Assembly: GCA_963675135.1 (NCBI GenBank)
Contig: OY776133.1
Span: 36,109,494 to 36,173,493, forward strand
Origin: Galeopsis tetrahit
Taxonomy: Eukaryota; Streptophyta; Magnoliopsida; Lamiales; Lamiaceae
Reading direction: 5' to 3'
Length of the DNA stretch: 64,000 bases
Below the pieces are notes generated by a model that saw only the letters and a list, made by a program, of their open reading frames with translations, was not told the DNA's origin and did no database searches. Position numbers and translations under genes: made by a program. Shown piece by piece: positions 1-10,960 of the stretch; position 1 is the first letter of the stretch, and each line of letters starts with the position of its first letter.

Positions 1-45
1 GAAGAACATTTCTTGTTCCCCCTTGATTGTTGAACTCCATTAGGC

Positions 46-2425
46 TTACTTGTCCATCTTTCCTGGATCAAGAAGTCCCAACTCTGCTGAAAGTTCCATG
101 AACCTTGCTTCAGCAAGAGGTTTGGTTAGAATATCAGCCTTTTGGTGATATGTGTGGATTTTCACCAATTTGATGTCCTTCTTCTCCACATGGTCTCTTA
201 TGAGGTGATGTTTGATGTCCACATGCTTGCATCTTGTATGTAACACTGGATTCTGTGAGATTGCTATTGCACTGTTGTTGTCATAGAATATATGCACTTC
301 AGGGGAGTTGACATTATAGTCCTTGAGTTGTTGTCTCAACCAAAGGATTTGAGCATAATAACTTCCAGCTACAACATATTCAGCTTCAGTGGTTGAAGTT
401 GCCACAGTGTTTTGTTTCTTTGAGAACCAAGAGATGAGCTTGTTTCCCAAGAATTGGCATGTTCTAGAAGTGGACTTCCTATCAATTTTGCATCCTCCAT
501 AGTCTGCATCTGAGTAGCCAGTTAACTCTATGTTGTCATCTGTTGGATACCAAAGGCCTACATTTTCAGTGCCTTTGAGGTATCTTAAAATCCTCTTTGC
601 AGCCTCTAGATGACTTTTCTTAGGATTAGCTTAGAACCTTGCACATACACCTACTGCAAAGGTGATGTCAGGTTTGCTGGCTGTGAGGTAGAGGATCACA
701 TCCAATGATTCCTCTATATTCAGTAGAGTTGGTTGCAACTCCACTCTCATTTGGATCCATTTTCCAGTTAGTGTTCAATGGAATCCTCACTGGCTTGCTT
801 GTTGAGCATCCAAACTTTTTGATCATTTCACTTGTGTACTTGGCTTGGTTGATGAAAATTCCTTCTTTAGATTGCTTGGCTTGAACTCCCAAGAAGAAAT
901 TCATTAGCCCCATCATTGACATCTCAAACTTGCTTTGCATGAGGTTTGAGAACTTTTCACAGAGCTTCTCATTTGGTGATCCAAATATGATGTCATCCAC
1001 ATATATTTGGACAAGTAGGACGTCTTCTCCTTCACAAATTCTGAACAAGGTTCTGTCCACTGTCCCTTTGACAAAACCATGATCCAACAGAAATTGTGAC
1101 AAGGTGTCATACCAAGCTCTTGAAGCTTGCTTAAGTCTATAAAGGACTTTCTTGAGTATATACACCTTATTTCCATCTTCAAACCATGGGGGTTTCTCTA
1201 CATAGACTTCTTCTTTGAGCACTCCATTCATAAAAGCACTCTTGACATCCATTTGATAGACTTTGAACCTTTTGTGGGCAGCATATGCTAGGAATATCTT
1301 TATTGCTTCAAGTCTTGCCACTGGTGCAAATGTCTCATCATAGTCTATGCCTTCTGATTGACAATAACCCTTGGCCACCAATCTGGCCTTGTTTCTGACT
1401 ATCACATCATTCTCATTCTTCTTGTTCTTGAACACCCACCTTGTTCCAATAACGTCTTGATGTGATGGCATGTCAACCAGTTCCCAAACATCATTTCTTG
1501 TAAAATGGTTCAGCTCCTCTTGCATTGTTGTAATCCAGTTTGCATCTTCAAGTGATTTCTCAATGTCTTGAGGCTCCTGTTCTAATAAGAAGCAACAAAA
1601 CAAAGCACTTTCACCATGAAACCTTCTAGTTTTGACTCCAATACTTGGATATCCTAGTATCAGATTAGTTGGATGGTCAGATAACCAAGTAAATACTACC
1701 CAAGTAAATCTAGAGAAGTCATCTACTACAACCAATGTGTATTTTCTTCCATTTATACTTGCAGGGGTAATTGGTCCAAATAAGTCCATATGTAACAAAT
1801 CAAGTACCCTTTCAGTAGAGATGACTGGTTTGCCTTTAAATGAAGTTTTAATCTGTTTTCCTTCTTGACATGGTTTACAAACATGTTCTTTAATGAAAAC
1901 TTCATTAGGCAGTCCTTTTACTAATGCATTTCTAGCTAGCTTGTTTGTGGATTTAAAGTTCAGGTGGTTTAACCTCTTGTGCCACAACCAACTTCGTTCA
2001 TTTGAGCTTTTGGCAATAAAGCATGTTGCATCAGTAGACTTGTCCCAGTCAGCAAAATACACATTTTCTTTTCTAGTTCCAGTCAGTAGAGTTTGTTGAG
2101 TTTTATCTTTGATTAAGCATTTATCACTTGTGAACTCAACATTATATCCTTTATCACAGAATTGACTTATGATTAGGAGGTTATATTTGAGACCAGCCAC
2201 ATATGATACATTAGTTACCTTGACATTACCAATATTCAAGGTACCATAACCTTTTGTAGTGGCTTGTGAGCTGTCTCCAAATGTGAAATTAGGACCTTCT
2301 TGTTCAATGAATTCAGTGAGGAGTGTTTTGTTTCCAGTCATGTGCCTTGAACATCCACTGTCCAAGTACCATGATGTCTTTTTGTCCAAGCTCCTCATCT
2401 TCTTGTGGTCCTTTAGTACCTGCAA
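46..2425 (-). pseudogene. pol of copia element Z (PR, partial IN, RT, RNase H), broken
   Basis: Reading from 2425 downwards: an aspartic protease motif WYLDSGCSRHMTG, a GAG-pre-integrase segment with an HHCC-type finger (LWHKRLNHLNF ... CKPCQEGKQ), and the start of the integrase core (VVVDDFSRFTW). The frame then jumps near 1680-1700 directly into the linker before the RT. Compared with the intact copy at 48467-51739 about 300 codons are missing, including the second Asp and the Glu of the D-D-35-E triad. The RT is largely present, with QMDVKSAF and YVDD. A frameshift lies near 670, where the longer frame ends at 668. The RNase H part continues in another frame to base 46, with a TAA near 630 where relatives have a Gln codon. 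A decayed polyprotein; integrase activity is not possible. Confidence 0.9.
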
Positions 2426-2477
2426 TAATCAAGCTTTAGGTACCCTTTGAATTTAATTTGGGTCCTGGGAGGTTAGT

Positions 2478-4855
2478 TATACCTTTAGAAACCCAAACTT
2501 GCCTAATAACCCTGATTTATTCAAGGTGGCTAAGTTGTTTTCCTCTTTCATCAACATACACAGTTTTTCCCTTAAATGCCTTTGGGAAAGAATGTGTGAA
2601 TGTGTTAACTCTGTAAGTTTCACGAGAGTTGACATTTCTCCTGAACTTATGAGTTCTTTGTGCAGCTTGAGGAAATCTTTGAGAATGGGCATATAGATGA
2701 CCATTACCCTTTGGCATGAAGGGTTTTGGTTGTCTCATTTTATTGTGCCTATGAGGAGAGTTGGTCTTAGGTCTATTCAGCAAAGGTTGCCTCAGATGAG
2801 TTGGCCTAGGCTGAACATACCTTGGACAACCACTCTGAATGTTGTTCAGATGAGTTGCCCTTCCACTGGGTTTACTCTGCTGAACACCATTTCTCTTGTA
2901 TTCAGAGACTTTGGCCATTTCCTTAGGTATGGGCCTTGTTCTTTGGAATACTTGTGTAGGTACTTCATTCATTTTGCCCTTTCCTTTGTTCAGTGGCTGA
3001 ATTAATTCATTTTCAACTTGTTGTGCCACTGATTTGACAAAGATTCTCTTAGTGTTACTTGTTGAAGCAACACTAAGACAAGGTGGAGATTTGAATGGAT
3101 CATATCCCAGTCCACTGTTTTGAGCCATAGGTCTTTGGAAGATTTGAATTTACTCTATTGCCTTAGAGGATTTATTCATTGCAGACATCTTATTTTTCAG
3201 GTTATCTTCACTTGATTTAAGAACATCATATTCATGTGAGAGATTTTCAAATTTGGCTTCAAGAATTTTAAGTTCAAAATCCTTTCTCTTCTGAACAAGT
3301 AGTTGTTCATCAATCTGCTTTTGTTGGTCAACTATCCTGAGAGAAGCTTCATCAAGTTCTCTCAAGACTTGTTGATACAACTTGGTAGACTTGACATTGA
3401 CTACAAATTCAGCTTGAGAGAGTTTTGTAATTTCAGAATACAGCACCTCATTTTCTCTCACACAGTTATTATAAAGTTCTTGTAGCCTAGTAAAATCATC
3501 CATCAACTTTCCAATGGATAGTTTCAGGTTGACATCACTAGTTTCCAGTGAGTGATTAGATGATGAACTAGATGTAGAAGATACCTCATCATCTTCTATG
3601 GCCATGTTGCAAACATCATCATCATCACTGTTAGAGAACAGTCGATCATCAGAAGAGTTGAAGCTTTCATCACATTGTGACTCATCACCAGCCATCATGG
3701 CTTTTCTGTTGTTGAGTCTTCTGTCTCTTTTGGCTTGCCTCTCCTTTCTCTCCTTAGAGCTTAGTTCAGGGAAATCATACTGAAAGTGCCCCTTCTTTTG
3801 GCAGTTATAGCACAGGTCTTCATCATCATCTTTCTTTGAATCATCTCTTCTTCTAGATGATGAAGGTTCAGCTCTGTTGGCCTTTCTCCTATCAGAGTAC
3901 TTGTCCTCTGATTTTCTTTCTTCAGGCCTTTTATCCTCAGCCTTGGCTTCAGGAGAGTTGTACCTTCTCCTGACCTTGTTGTCTTGGTAGAACTTTTTGT
4001 ATCTACCAAATCTAGAGTTGAGTTTCTCAAATCTTCTAGCCATGAGGGCTAATTCTTCCTTCATTCCAGCCTTAGAAACTGACTTTGATGATCTTGGAGT
4101 GGACAGCTTTTCTGGTTCAGCAGCTTTGGCTTTGAATGCCACTCCTTTTGTTGGTAAGGAAGTTTCCTCAGTTGGCTTTCTTCTGTTGAGATCAAACTCA
4201 TAAGCTTTGAGTTCTGAGAAGACTTTGGAGTGAGACTTCTTAGCATTTTGAGTGCAATTTCCCTCTTGGAGTAAACCTTGCCCAATTAGTTGATCTCATT
4301 CATTATATCAGTGAATCTACCAGCAAATTTATCAATGGGCTCTTCTGACTCCATTGTGAATTGTTCAAATTTCTGCATAGCCACTTGGAGCTTATTCTCC
4401 TTGATTTTATCAGTACCCTCACACATTTCTGTGAGAGTATCCCACATTTCTCTAGCTGTTGTGCAGTGGTGGACTCTCCCCATTACTACATCTGGAATTC
4501 TTTGATAGAGAGTGTTCATTGCTAGATAGTTGAGGTTATGTCTCCTTCTCTCTTCAGTGGTGAGGTCATCTTCATCCTTAGGGATCTCCTCCCTTGGGTC
4601 AGCTCTCTGAGCATCAGTGACCTTGGGATTTGCTTGAGTGAATGTGAATGGACCCCTTGTGATGACTCTCAGCATCTCATTGTGAAGGCATGCAAGATGA
4701 GCTCTAATTCTAATTTTCCAGAAATCATAGTTCTCAATTGAGAACATGGGCAACTTATGGTGAGATATGTGGTTGACTGGATCTGGAGCCATATTGTCGA
4801 TGGTTTCCACTGCATCTCCACGAACAACAACATTGTTGTTGTTGTTCCTTGCCAT
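2478..4855 (-). pseudogene. gag of copia element Z, frameshifted
   Basis: The Gag start is at 4855 (MARNNNNN), about 125 bp inside the primer site. The N-terminal part matches the copia Gag region (UBN2-like), including MWDTLTEMCEGT. The frame is closed by a TAA at 4286-4288 where relatives read on, then shifts. The downstream frame 3150-4142 carries the charged linker, RFGRYKKFYQ and a zinc knuckle whose last ligand is lost: CYNC-X4-H is followed by F where a Cys is expected. A further segment (2517-3128) is basic and Pro/Arg-rich, followed by VWVSKG before the gag/pol boundary. Gag would package RNA in cytoplasmic particles; this copy is inactive. Confidence 0.85.
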
Positions 4856-4981
4856 ATCTCAGATAAGAGAGGTTAGATCACGGAGTATTTAGAATTTCAG
4901 AAAGATCAGTTCAGTGACCACACTAAAATCTGGTTTTGAAAATCAAAATGGATTTTCAGAAGCAGTAGTCTTTGAACCCCT

Positions 4982-4993
4982 GCTCTGATACCA
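4982..4993 (-). other. Primer binding site (tRNA-iMet) of element Z
   Basis: On the minus strand this reads TGGTATCAGAGC, complementary to the 3' end of plant initiator tRNA-Met. It lies two bases inside the LTR end at 4996, as expected for minus-strand DNA priming in plant copia elements. Confidence 0.9.
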
Positions 4994-4995
4994 CT

Positions 4996-6733
4996 TGTTG
5001 GTCCTGAAAGGAGTATGGCACAAGTGTATGGGGGGGAATACACTTGTGTATGCAAAAAAATTTCAATTTAAACAAATCAGGCTTACATCAGGGTTGTCCT
5101 GGACAACTCTTCTGAATATGTATAACCTTGTTAAGATAATCAAACCACTGAACACTATAAAGTATTCAGTTTTATAACTATCTAAGTAGGTTATATGTGC
5201 GGAATTATGGTTGACCCTTTATATTTAAACTCATTTTACTTCTGAAATTCTTTCTTAACACTTGACAGTTTCAGGGGACTTGTCCCAAATCTGTTTTGCA
5301 CAACTTGTGATGTATATCTTTTGAAGATCAGTTTGTGTGCAGTGTATGAATGTGTTGCTTGTATGAAATAGCTTGTAAGTAAATAACACAAGAAGTTTAT
5401 AGTGGTTTAGAGACTCAAGCTCCTACATCCACTTTCCCTGATTTAACAGGATAATTCCTTCACTTGGAATTAACTTGTTTTATAGTGCCAAGGTGCACTG
5501 ATCAACCACACTACTCCTTAGTGCCTTGATCCCTAGGAATTTAGAGTCCTAGTACTCTCTCAACTCTTGAACTAAACTGTTCTACACTTGACAGTTCTAG
5601 TTCACACTTCTACAACAACTCTTCTAACTTTCCTTGAAAGGTTTAAGGGTTGAGGTTGGTTCCAACTATGGTGAGATATCCTTTACAATTAAGCTTTGTG
5701 TAAGGATATGATATCTCTCTAAGCTTTGTATGATTTATAGTAAGTTCAGCTTAGTTGGTAACTGGAAGTGTATGGAAACTCTTAGAATGAAATATTCTTT
5801 GAGAGTGCTTAAGGCTTGTAGGCTTTGAATGCTTGTAGTTTCCACACCTTGAATGGTCTGCATACTCCAGTATTTATAGAGCAAATTGAGGTTATGTCCA
5901 TTGGAGAGACAGCCTCAAAATGTCTATATTTGTCTTCTTTGAGTTCTGCAACTTGAAGACAGATTCTTGAAAGTGACATGTCCTTATTTTGGGAAGTAAA
6001 CGGCTAGAAGCTTCTTGTCTTGACTTTGATGCACTCTTCCCAAGGTCTGACTTGAAGATTCAGTTAATCAAACATGGACATTCCTTCTGATCATTGGTTC
6101 CTTGATAAGGGTCAACTTTCCTTATCATCAGGACAGATTTGCTTATCACTTTCACATGACATGACTTATTAGCAGTGTTGACTAGCTCTTCAGTTGAGTT
6201 GGCTTTCTAACTTCACTGATCATTATTTGATTGCTTCTAAGCATCCATGCTTCCATGTCAGTGGACTTGACCCCATCAGCACAGTTGTCTCTTGCCTTAG
6301 ACTGAATTGAAATACTTCAGGTTTAGTGTGCTTGGTCAATTCTCCCGAACATCTCCTCTGAACTTGATTGCATATACATCAGCAGACTTAGTCTTCTTGA
6401 TGTGTTCTTCTGAGTTAATCTTCAGGGAGATTGTCTCTTTACTGAGCTGACTTGATCATCAACACAGTTGGGCTTTTAGTACATCAGCAGTGTTGGGATC
6501 AACTTGATTCTGAGCCTTGAGGAACTTGATTCTTGTAATCTTCTAAGCTTGTGTTCCCCCTCAACTTATGCATCTAAAGCATCTATGAGCTGTCTAACAT
6601 GTCAGCATCTCAACTTAGCTTGATCTATATGTTTCAACATTTTTGAAACATATTCATTCATCTTAGACTTATCTATTTGACATGTCTTAAGGGGTTTTGG
6701 TATCTTAATCAAAATCTCATTTTATTCCCAACA
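4996..6733 (-). repeat. 5' LTR of element Z (1738 bp)
   Basis: The left end (5' TGTTGGTCCTG on the + strand) abuts the primer site and the right end is CCCAACA, giving TG...CA termini. On its own strand it begins TGTTGGGAATAAAATGAG, the same start as the solo LTR at 57575-59114 on the opposite strand, so both belong to one family. A TATA box (minus strand TATAAATA) lies at 5871-5878. The five bases outside the right end are TTTTT; the matching copy is beyond the window. Confidence 0.88.
5871..5878 (-). promoter_or_regulatory. LTR promoter TATA box, element Z
   Basis: Minus strand TATAAATA within the 5' LTR, about 875 bp inside each end, in the pattern (CTATAAATAC) that recurs in the other copia LTRs of this window (for example 58281-58288). 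Transcription would run leftward into gag. Confidence 0.6.
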
Positions 6734-6738
6734 TTTTT

Positions 6739-6930
6739 CCTTGAGATCGCCGGTTCTGACTTAAGCGTCGGAGGACCCGCGCCGGAGATCTCTCCGGCGG
6801 GCTTTTTTGCAGGTGTCGAAGCCTTTTGGAGACGAAGAGCTCAGCTATAATCCAGCTTGTGATCGTCGAATCCCAGGTGCGAGATTATTAATCGTTGTGC
6901 GTTCTTTTTTTACGCATCAAATATATTATA
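6739..6930. other. GC-rich fragment resembling an LTR-retrotransposon leader
   Basis: Unlike its AT-rich surroundings, this stretch contains CTGACTTAAGCGTCGGAG, a short palindrome with 9-bp arms (CGCCGGAGA/TCTCCGGCG, about 6780-6800), and CTTTTTTGCAG just after it. The string 'TGACTTAAGCGTCGGAG' resembles one I associate with plant LTR-retrotransposon LTR or leader sequences. No LTR pair or TSD is visible, so this is only a probable old fragment. Confidence 0.3.
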
Positions 6931-6944
6931 AATTCGAGAATTTT

Positions 6945-8660
6945 CCCTATTAGAGTCATTCATATAGCAAATTAAACAAATAGAAACTACAAGTTTAAAA
7001 GGTTTCTATTAGGTTCAAATTAGAGTTAAATAACCAAAAATACTCTTAATATACATATCTTACATTATTTTCGAAAATAAAAAATTAAATTAAATTTATT
7101 AATTCCATAATTTGTGCAACTACTCAATCCCTTAATTATACAGTATAGACATGATTTACGATCTTTGTGGACCCAAATCCTACTTTCTCTAATTCGATTA
7201 TAATGGAATTCAAGATTATGTCAATTCTCCACCGCCATGGTCGCCCATCGGCCATGCTCCACTCCGCGGTCGTCACTGGTTGCAGTATCCCCCATGGCCG
7301 CCCACCACGCCTCTCTTGGCAACATGGTTAGTCTGGCCTCGTCGCCCCTCTCAGGCCGTCCAGGCTGTATTGAGAGTAAAAAAATCAACACCGAGTTCTT
7401 GACTGGAGAAATTCTCCTTCTCCTGTGACCCCTTGAACGCCCACTGGCACACCCTCCCCTCTCCTCGCGTCTGGCGCACGGATCCTCTCGTCGCACATGT
7501 CGGGGACTATGATGATTGGGAGCAGTTACACAAAGAGTTTCTGAAGAGAAGAAGAGTTGATAGGTTGCAGAGGATTTATGATGTTGAAAGTAACAAAGAG
7601 AACGAGAGTATGGATTCGAGTGATGAAGAGTACTATGAAGAGGAAGAGGATACCAGAATTGATCGCAATCGAACTAATCAACAGTCGCCGGTTCTCAGAG
7701 CTGTCTCCGATGAAATGTTTGGTGTTCCTATACCCAGGAGAGATCGCTCTTGTACGTATTAAGATGAATATCTGGTGTATTTCTTATGTTATTCTCCGAT
7801 TTTTTTTACTGTCAATTTTTTTGCTTTTTTCTTTAATTTTTTTTAGTTAATTATGCTGTTTTCTCTCTTTATCTTTTTAGCTTCAACAAAGAGGTTGCAT
7901 GAGCGTCTTAACTGAGGAGTTAAGCAACCGGAGGGTGGCGGTGGTGTCACGTGAGGAATGTGGTGTCATGGATGAGAATACGGATGGGGAGGATGACATG
8001 AAGGTGGACAAAGCTCAGTTAGTAGTCTCAATAACTTTTGTATAGAATCTCATTCATATGCACTTCAATATACATATTATCAGATTGCACTTCAATATAC
8101 ATATACATATTCATACACAAATGCATGAAACATTGTTTATATGCACTATAATATGCATAGATTCTATAATATGCATTATCCTATTCACTTATTGTTGCAT
8201 AAACGTATGTTTTTTTTCATTTATGTTGTGTTATTCTTCCATATGCTTTATTATTTTTTTTATTTTTTATTATTGATTATTATTTTAAATTATCAAATTT
8301 TTAATTAGGTCGAATAGATATGTGAGTTTGAAATTTTGCAGCCAATTATTGATTATTATTTTAAATTATTAACAAATGCAGCGAATTAAATGTGAAGACC
8401 TTCTTTTTAGGAAGGATTTGAAATTTTGGAAAGTGGGAAAATTACGCAAAATTTGAGAATCTGAAAAGAGGATTAGATGTTAAAGTTGACTTAAATATAT
8501 GAATAAATGAATTCGAAAATTTTCAAATTAAAAAAAGAGCAGATTTATCTTATTAAGTCCAATTTGAACCTATTAGAAACAAAATAATAAGCTAGGCTCT
8601 ATTTTAAAAAAGTAGGAGTGAAATGAACCTAATAGGAAATAACCCTATAAATTTATTTCA
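6945..8660. mobile_element. Possible Pack-MULE with long imperfect terminal inverted repeats
   Basis: About 110 bp on the left (6945-7060, containing TTCCCTATTAGAG and TCTATTAGGTTCAAATTAGAG) recurs inverted on the right (about 8540-8655, containing AATTTGAACCTATTAGA and AACCTAATAGGAAATAACCC). The interior holds a two-exon gene fragment (7433-8017). Long inverted ends around captured exons are typical of Pack-MULEs. Exact ends and an 8-10 bp TSD could not be fixed, so this is an inference. Confidence 0.35.
7433..8017 (+). pseudogene. Two-exon host gene fragment, acidic protein of unknown function
   Basis: Exon 1 (about 7433-7751) encodes a charged stretch with YDDWEQLHKEFLKRRR, an acidic run (DSSDEEYYEEEEDT) and EMFGVPIPRRDRS. 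A GT donor follows at 7752 (GTACGTAT), with a T-rich intron of 129 bp ending TTTTTAG at 7880. Splicing keeps the frame into exon 2 (TKRLHERL), but a TGA at 7913-7915 closes it; an alternative frame then reads through ENTDGEDDMKVDKAQ to about 8017. The clean splice sites show descent from a real gene. The upstream part (before about 7490) is GC-rich and may not belong to the same gene. I do not recognise the family. Because of the stop it is most likely a captured or decayed fragment. Confidence 0.5.
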
Positions 8661-8897
8661 ACCAGCGGTCTTACACTAATCCCTAATATTACTAATAGAG
8701 AGTTCTTTTCTGCTGAGGTGTCGCTCTAAAAGCCATTTCGCTTACGTGTAATTTTAAGAATAATCCAGTTACACATGTCATTTTATTACTTCATTTCATT
8801 CCAACTCATAATATGATCTGTACATTGACGTTTGCTCAAAATATAAGAATGGAAAATCCACGTCTGTATTCCTGAAGTAGGTTTTTCGTCGTGTTTC
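8031..8897. other. AT-rich non-coding stretch
   Basis: Contains short repeats of CACTTCAATATACATAT near 8058-8110, T-rich runs, and the right inverted end of the possible Pack-MULE (to about 8660). No gene is visible. Confidence 0.5.
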
Positions 8898-9285
8898 ATC
8901 TCTTCGCCTTTCTCCTCGCTGCATATCATCGCCCTCAATTGATGAAAGGTAATACTCATTCGACTCGATTCCTTTAGCCTCTCCTCATCCCCAAGTCAAG
9001 ATCGCTTTTATATGTTTAAGATTTATATATTACACACAAATCTGATTTTTTTTTCAGAAATCTATAATGAATGGGTTTTTGCCGCTGCATCTCTTCACCT
9101 CTCTCTGTGCTGCATATCATCGCCCTCAATTGATGAAAGGTAATACTCATTCGACTCGATTCCTTTAGCATCTCTTCGCCCCCAAGTCAAGATCGCTTAT
9201 TTATGTTTAAGATTTATATATTACCCAAAAACCTATTTTTTTTTCCAGAAATTTATAATTGATAGGTTTTCGCCGCTACATATCT
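8898..9285 (+). repeat. Tandem duplication, two ~190-bp units
   Basis: The segment starting at the CATCTCTTCGCC-like box (8898) recurs at 9088 with few changes; both units include GCCCTCAATTGATGAAAGGT and ACTCATTCGACTCGATTCC. Each has a donor-like GATGAAAG|GTAATA and an acceptor-like T-run followed by CAG, so the unit looks like the 5' leader and first intron of a gene. A third, partial copy is at 9834-9985. Confidence 0.8.
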
Positions 9286-9344
9286 TTATATAAGTCAATA
9301 AAATATGTATATAGATTTTGACATGGTTTGCATCTATACTGCAG

Positions 9345-9618
9345 AGGAAGATTCATTTATGGACTTGCTGAAGTATGTTTATAGTAATAAACTACCAACT
9401 ACTTTTGATGTTTTGGATCTGTTGTTGACTGCGGACCAATTTGTGGTTGATTCATGCTTTACGGACTGCAATCGAGCATTCAAAAACATGCCAATGACTT
9501 TTGAATCAGCCTCTGTTTATTTAGGTCTTCATCTAAGTCTCCAGTTGTCCCCTTCAGTTCAGACACTTGTAGATGCGGCCAAACAGTTCCTTACTCTAAA
9601 ATTCAAGAATTTAAACAA
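9345..9618 (+). pseudogene. Exon fragment of an LRB/POB1-type BTB-BACK protein
   Basis: An exon bounded by a 3' splice site (CTGCAG at 9339-9344) and a donor (GTAAAC from 9619). It encodes EEDSFMDLLKYVYSNKL, LLTADQFVVDSCFTDC and NMPMTFESASVYLGL, followed by a VDAAKQFL segment. This order and spacing match the end of the BTB domain and start of BACK in plant LRB/POB1 proteins, substrate adaptors of CUL3 ubiquitin ligases, and the exon end corresponds to the KD(I/M)TK position before the next exon in that family, as I recall it. The next exon (FQDEV...) and the N-terminal part are not found nearby, and the 190-bp tandem repeat lies on both sides, so this is an isolated fragment rather than a working gene. 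Confidence 0.65.
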
Positions 9619-9833
9619 GTAAACACTCATCTTACTCTATCAACCGTAGTTGTTGTTCTATCTTTCATGATGAATATATATATAAGACCTCATTTGTTTT
9701 GTGTTTGTCAAGATTTTGTAGTTCTTTAATTCGTTCAAACTATTACTTCTCCATATATGTAGAGGTTTAACATTGCATCCCGTTGGTAGGTATGTTGAGA
9801 ACTTGGGATATTTATGATTAGACTCGGATATCT

Positions 9834-9985
9834 CAATTGATGAAAGGTAATACTCATTCGACTCGATTCCTTTAGCCTCTCCTCACCCCCAAGTCAAGAT
9901 CGCTTTTGTATGTTTAAGATTTATATATTACCCACAAATCTGATTTTTTTTCTTTTCAGAAATCTATAATTAATGGGTTTTTCCA
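9834..9985 (+). repeat. Third, partial copy of the ~190-bp repeat
   Basis: From TCAATTGATGAAAGG through CTATAATTAATGGG this matches the two tandem units at 8898-9285 but lacks their first ~35 bp. It lies beyond the BTB exon, so the exon sits between copies two and three. Confidence 0.75.
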
Positions 9986-10089
9986 ATGATTTGCACGGAG
10001 TTCAACTTACCGCACATCTGATCTAATGCTTCTATGGTGATATATGTTTTGTAATTATCCCCTAACCCTCCTTTTCATTATTTTTCTTT

Positions 10090-10201
10090 GTTTGTATAAT
10101 TATGTCTGTTATTTATATACACTTTTGTGTGCAGAAAGTATATTTTCTCTCTGTTTGTATAATTAATGTCTGTTATTTATATACACTTTTGTGTGTTGCA
10201 G
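10090..10201 (+). repeat. ~63-bp tandem duplication including a splice acceptor
   Basis: Two copies of a segment containing TGTCTGTTATTTATATACAC end in GTGTGCAG|AAAGTAT (first) and GTGTTGCAG|GAAGTAT (second). The second acceptor leads into the exon-like frame at 10202. Confidence 0.7.
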
Positions 10202-10310
10202 GAAGTATGCCTCTATTTACTCAATAGGGGATCCCTAACCCTTACTCAAATAACCAGATTCATGGACATTACCAGTGAAAATTCCATCAATTGCTTATGC
10301 GTTTTGTACA
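10202..10310 (+). pseudogene. Possible exon fragment of RNA polymerase III subunit RPC3
   Basis: Directly after the acceptor TTGCAG (10196-10201) an open frame reads EVCLYLLNRGSLTLTQITRF, followed by MDITSENSINCLCVLY. The pattern C-LL-RG-LTL-QI-RF-x(4)-EN-x-NCL-VL resembles the first winged-helix region of RPC3/RPC82 (POLR3C), a DNA-binding subunit of RNA polymerase III. The assignment is from memory of the family pattern only. After about 10310 the similarity fades and no continuation is seen. Judged a fragment because no flanking exons were found. Confidence 0.4.
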
Positions 10311-10865
10311 CCAAAACTTCGTCCACGCCTTCGCCCTTCAGCAAGAAGGTTGGTTTTCATGCGTTTAGTTTCAATTAAATTTCTGATTATATGCAGTATG
10401 TATTCATATTTACTGAAAAATTCACGCAGCTATATGCAAGGACACTTCAAGACATAATTACTCATAAAATATATATTGTTAGTTGTGTATCAGAGGGAAT
10501 GCATCAATTCAAACATCACTTCAACAACACAATTTTTTTATTCTTCCTGAATAATTCAGAAATAGAAAACTCAAAAAGTTAGATTTAATCACCTAGACTT
10601 TTCTTCTGCTGATCTCGCTTCTTTTTCTGCTGCTCATATTTATATTTACTGAAAATTTCACGCAGTTATATGTAAGGACACTTCAAGCATAATTACTCAT
10701 GACAACTAACAAAGATTGAATAAAAAAATGGGGCTTCTATACAACAAGAAAGCAATACCCTCTGTCACTATATGTTTAATTAATTTTTCTTCAATTTTTT
10801 GTTCGATTTCTGTTTTTAAGTTGTGCATTTGATGTTTAAAGTTTGCTAATTTTTTTTGGACATTT
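10311..10865. other. Intergenic stretch without recognisable gene
   Basis: AT-rich. A short direct repeat is present: TTACTGAAAAATTCACGCAG (about 10408) recurs as ATTTACTGAAAATTTCACGC (about 10645), each followed by TATATG(C/T)AAGGACACTTCAAG. This suggests a local duplication of about 240 bp spacing. No coding signal. Confidence 0.5.
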
Positions 10866-10960
10866 ATGTTCAACCAAATTTAAAAGGCCAAAGTTAAACA
10901 GAAGATTGAGTGTCAATGGCTCCTCTGATGATAAAGCTCGATTGAGAATACCTATGAAAG
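10866..10960 (+). pseudogene. Exon-like fragment, unidentified
   Basis: An open frame KFKRPKLNRRLSVNGSSDDK followed by ARLRIPMK ends at a donor-like AAAG|GTAGGT (about 10960). Its basic/serine composition is protein-like, but I do not recognise a family. It is on the same strand as the other fragments. Confidence 0.3.

Larger units (their letters stand above)
1..6733 (-). mobile_element. Copia retrotransposon Z (Sirevirus-like), 3' end outside window
   Basis: A Ty1/copia element read on the minus strand: LTR 4996-6733, primer site 4982-4993, gag, then protease, integrase remnant, reverse transcriptase and RNase H down to base 46. A purine-rich tract (minus strand AAGGGGGAACA, about 14-24) lies near the left edge, so the 3' LTR should begin just outside the window and no target duplication can be tested. 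The domain order PR-IN-RT-RH is that of copia; the long charged gag with a zinc knuckle and the tRNA-iMet primer site suggest the Sirevirus lineage. The coding part has stops, frameshifts and a large integrase deletion, so this copy cannot act by itself. Unlike elements A and B/C it has no room for a third ORF between RNase H and the polypurine tract. Confidence 0.9.
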
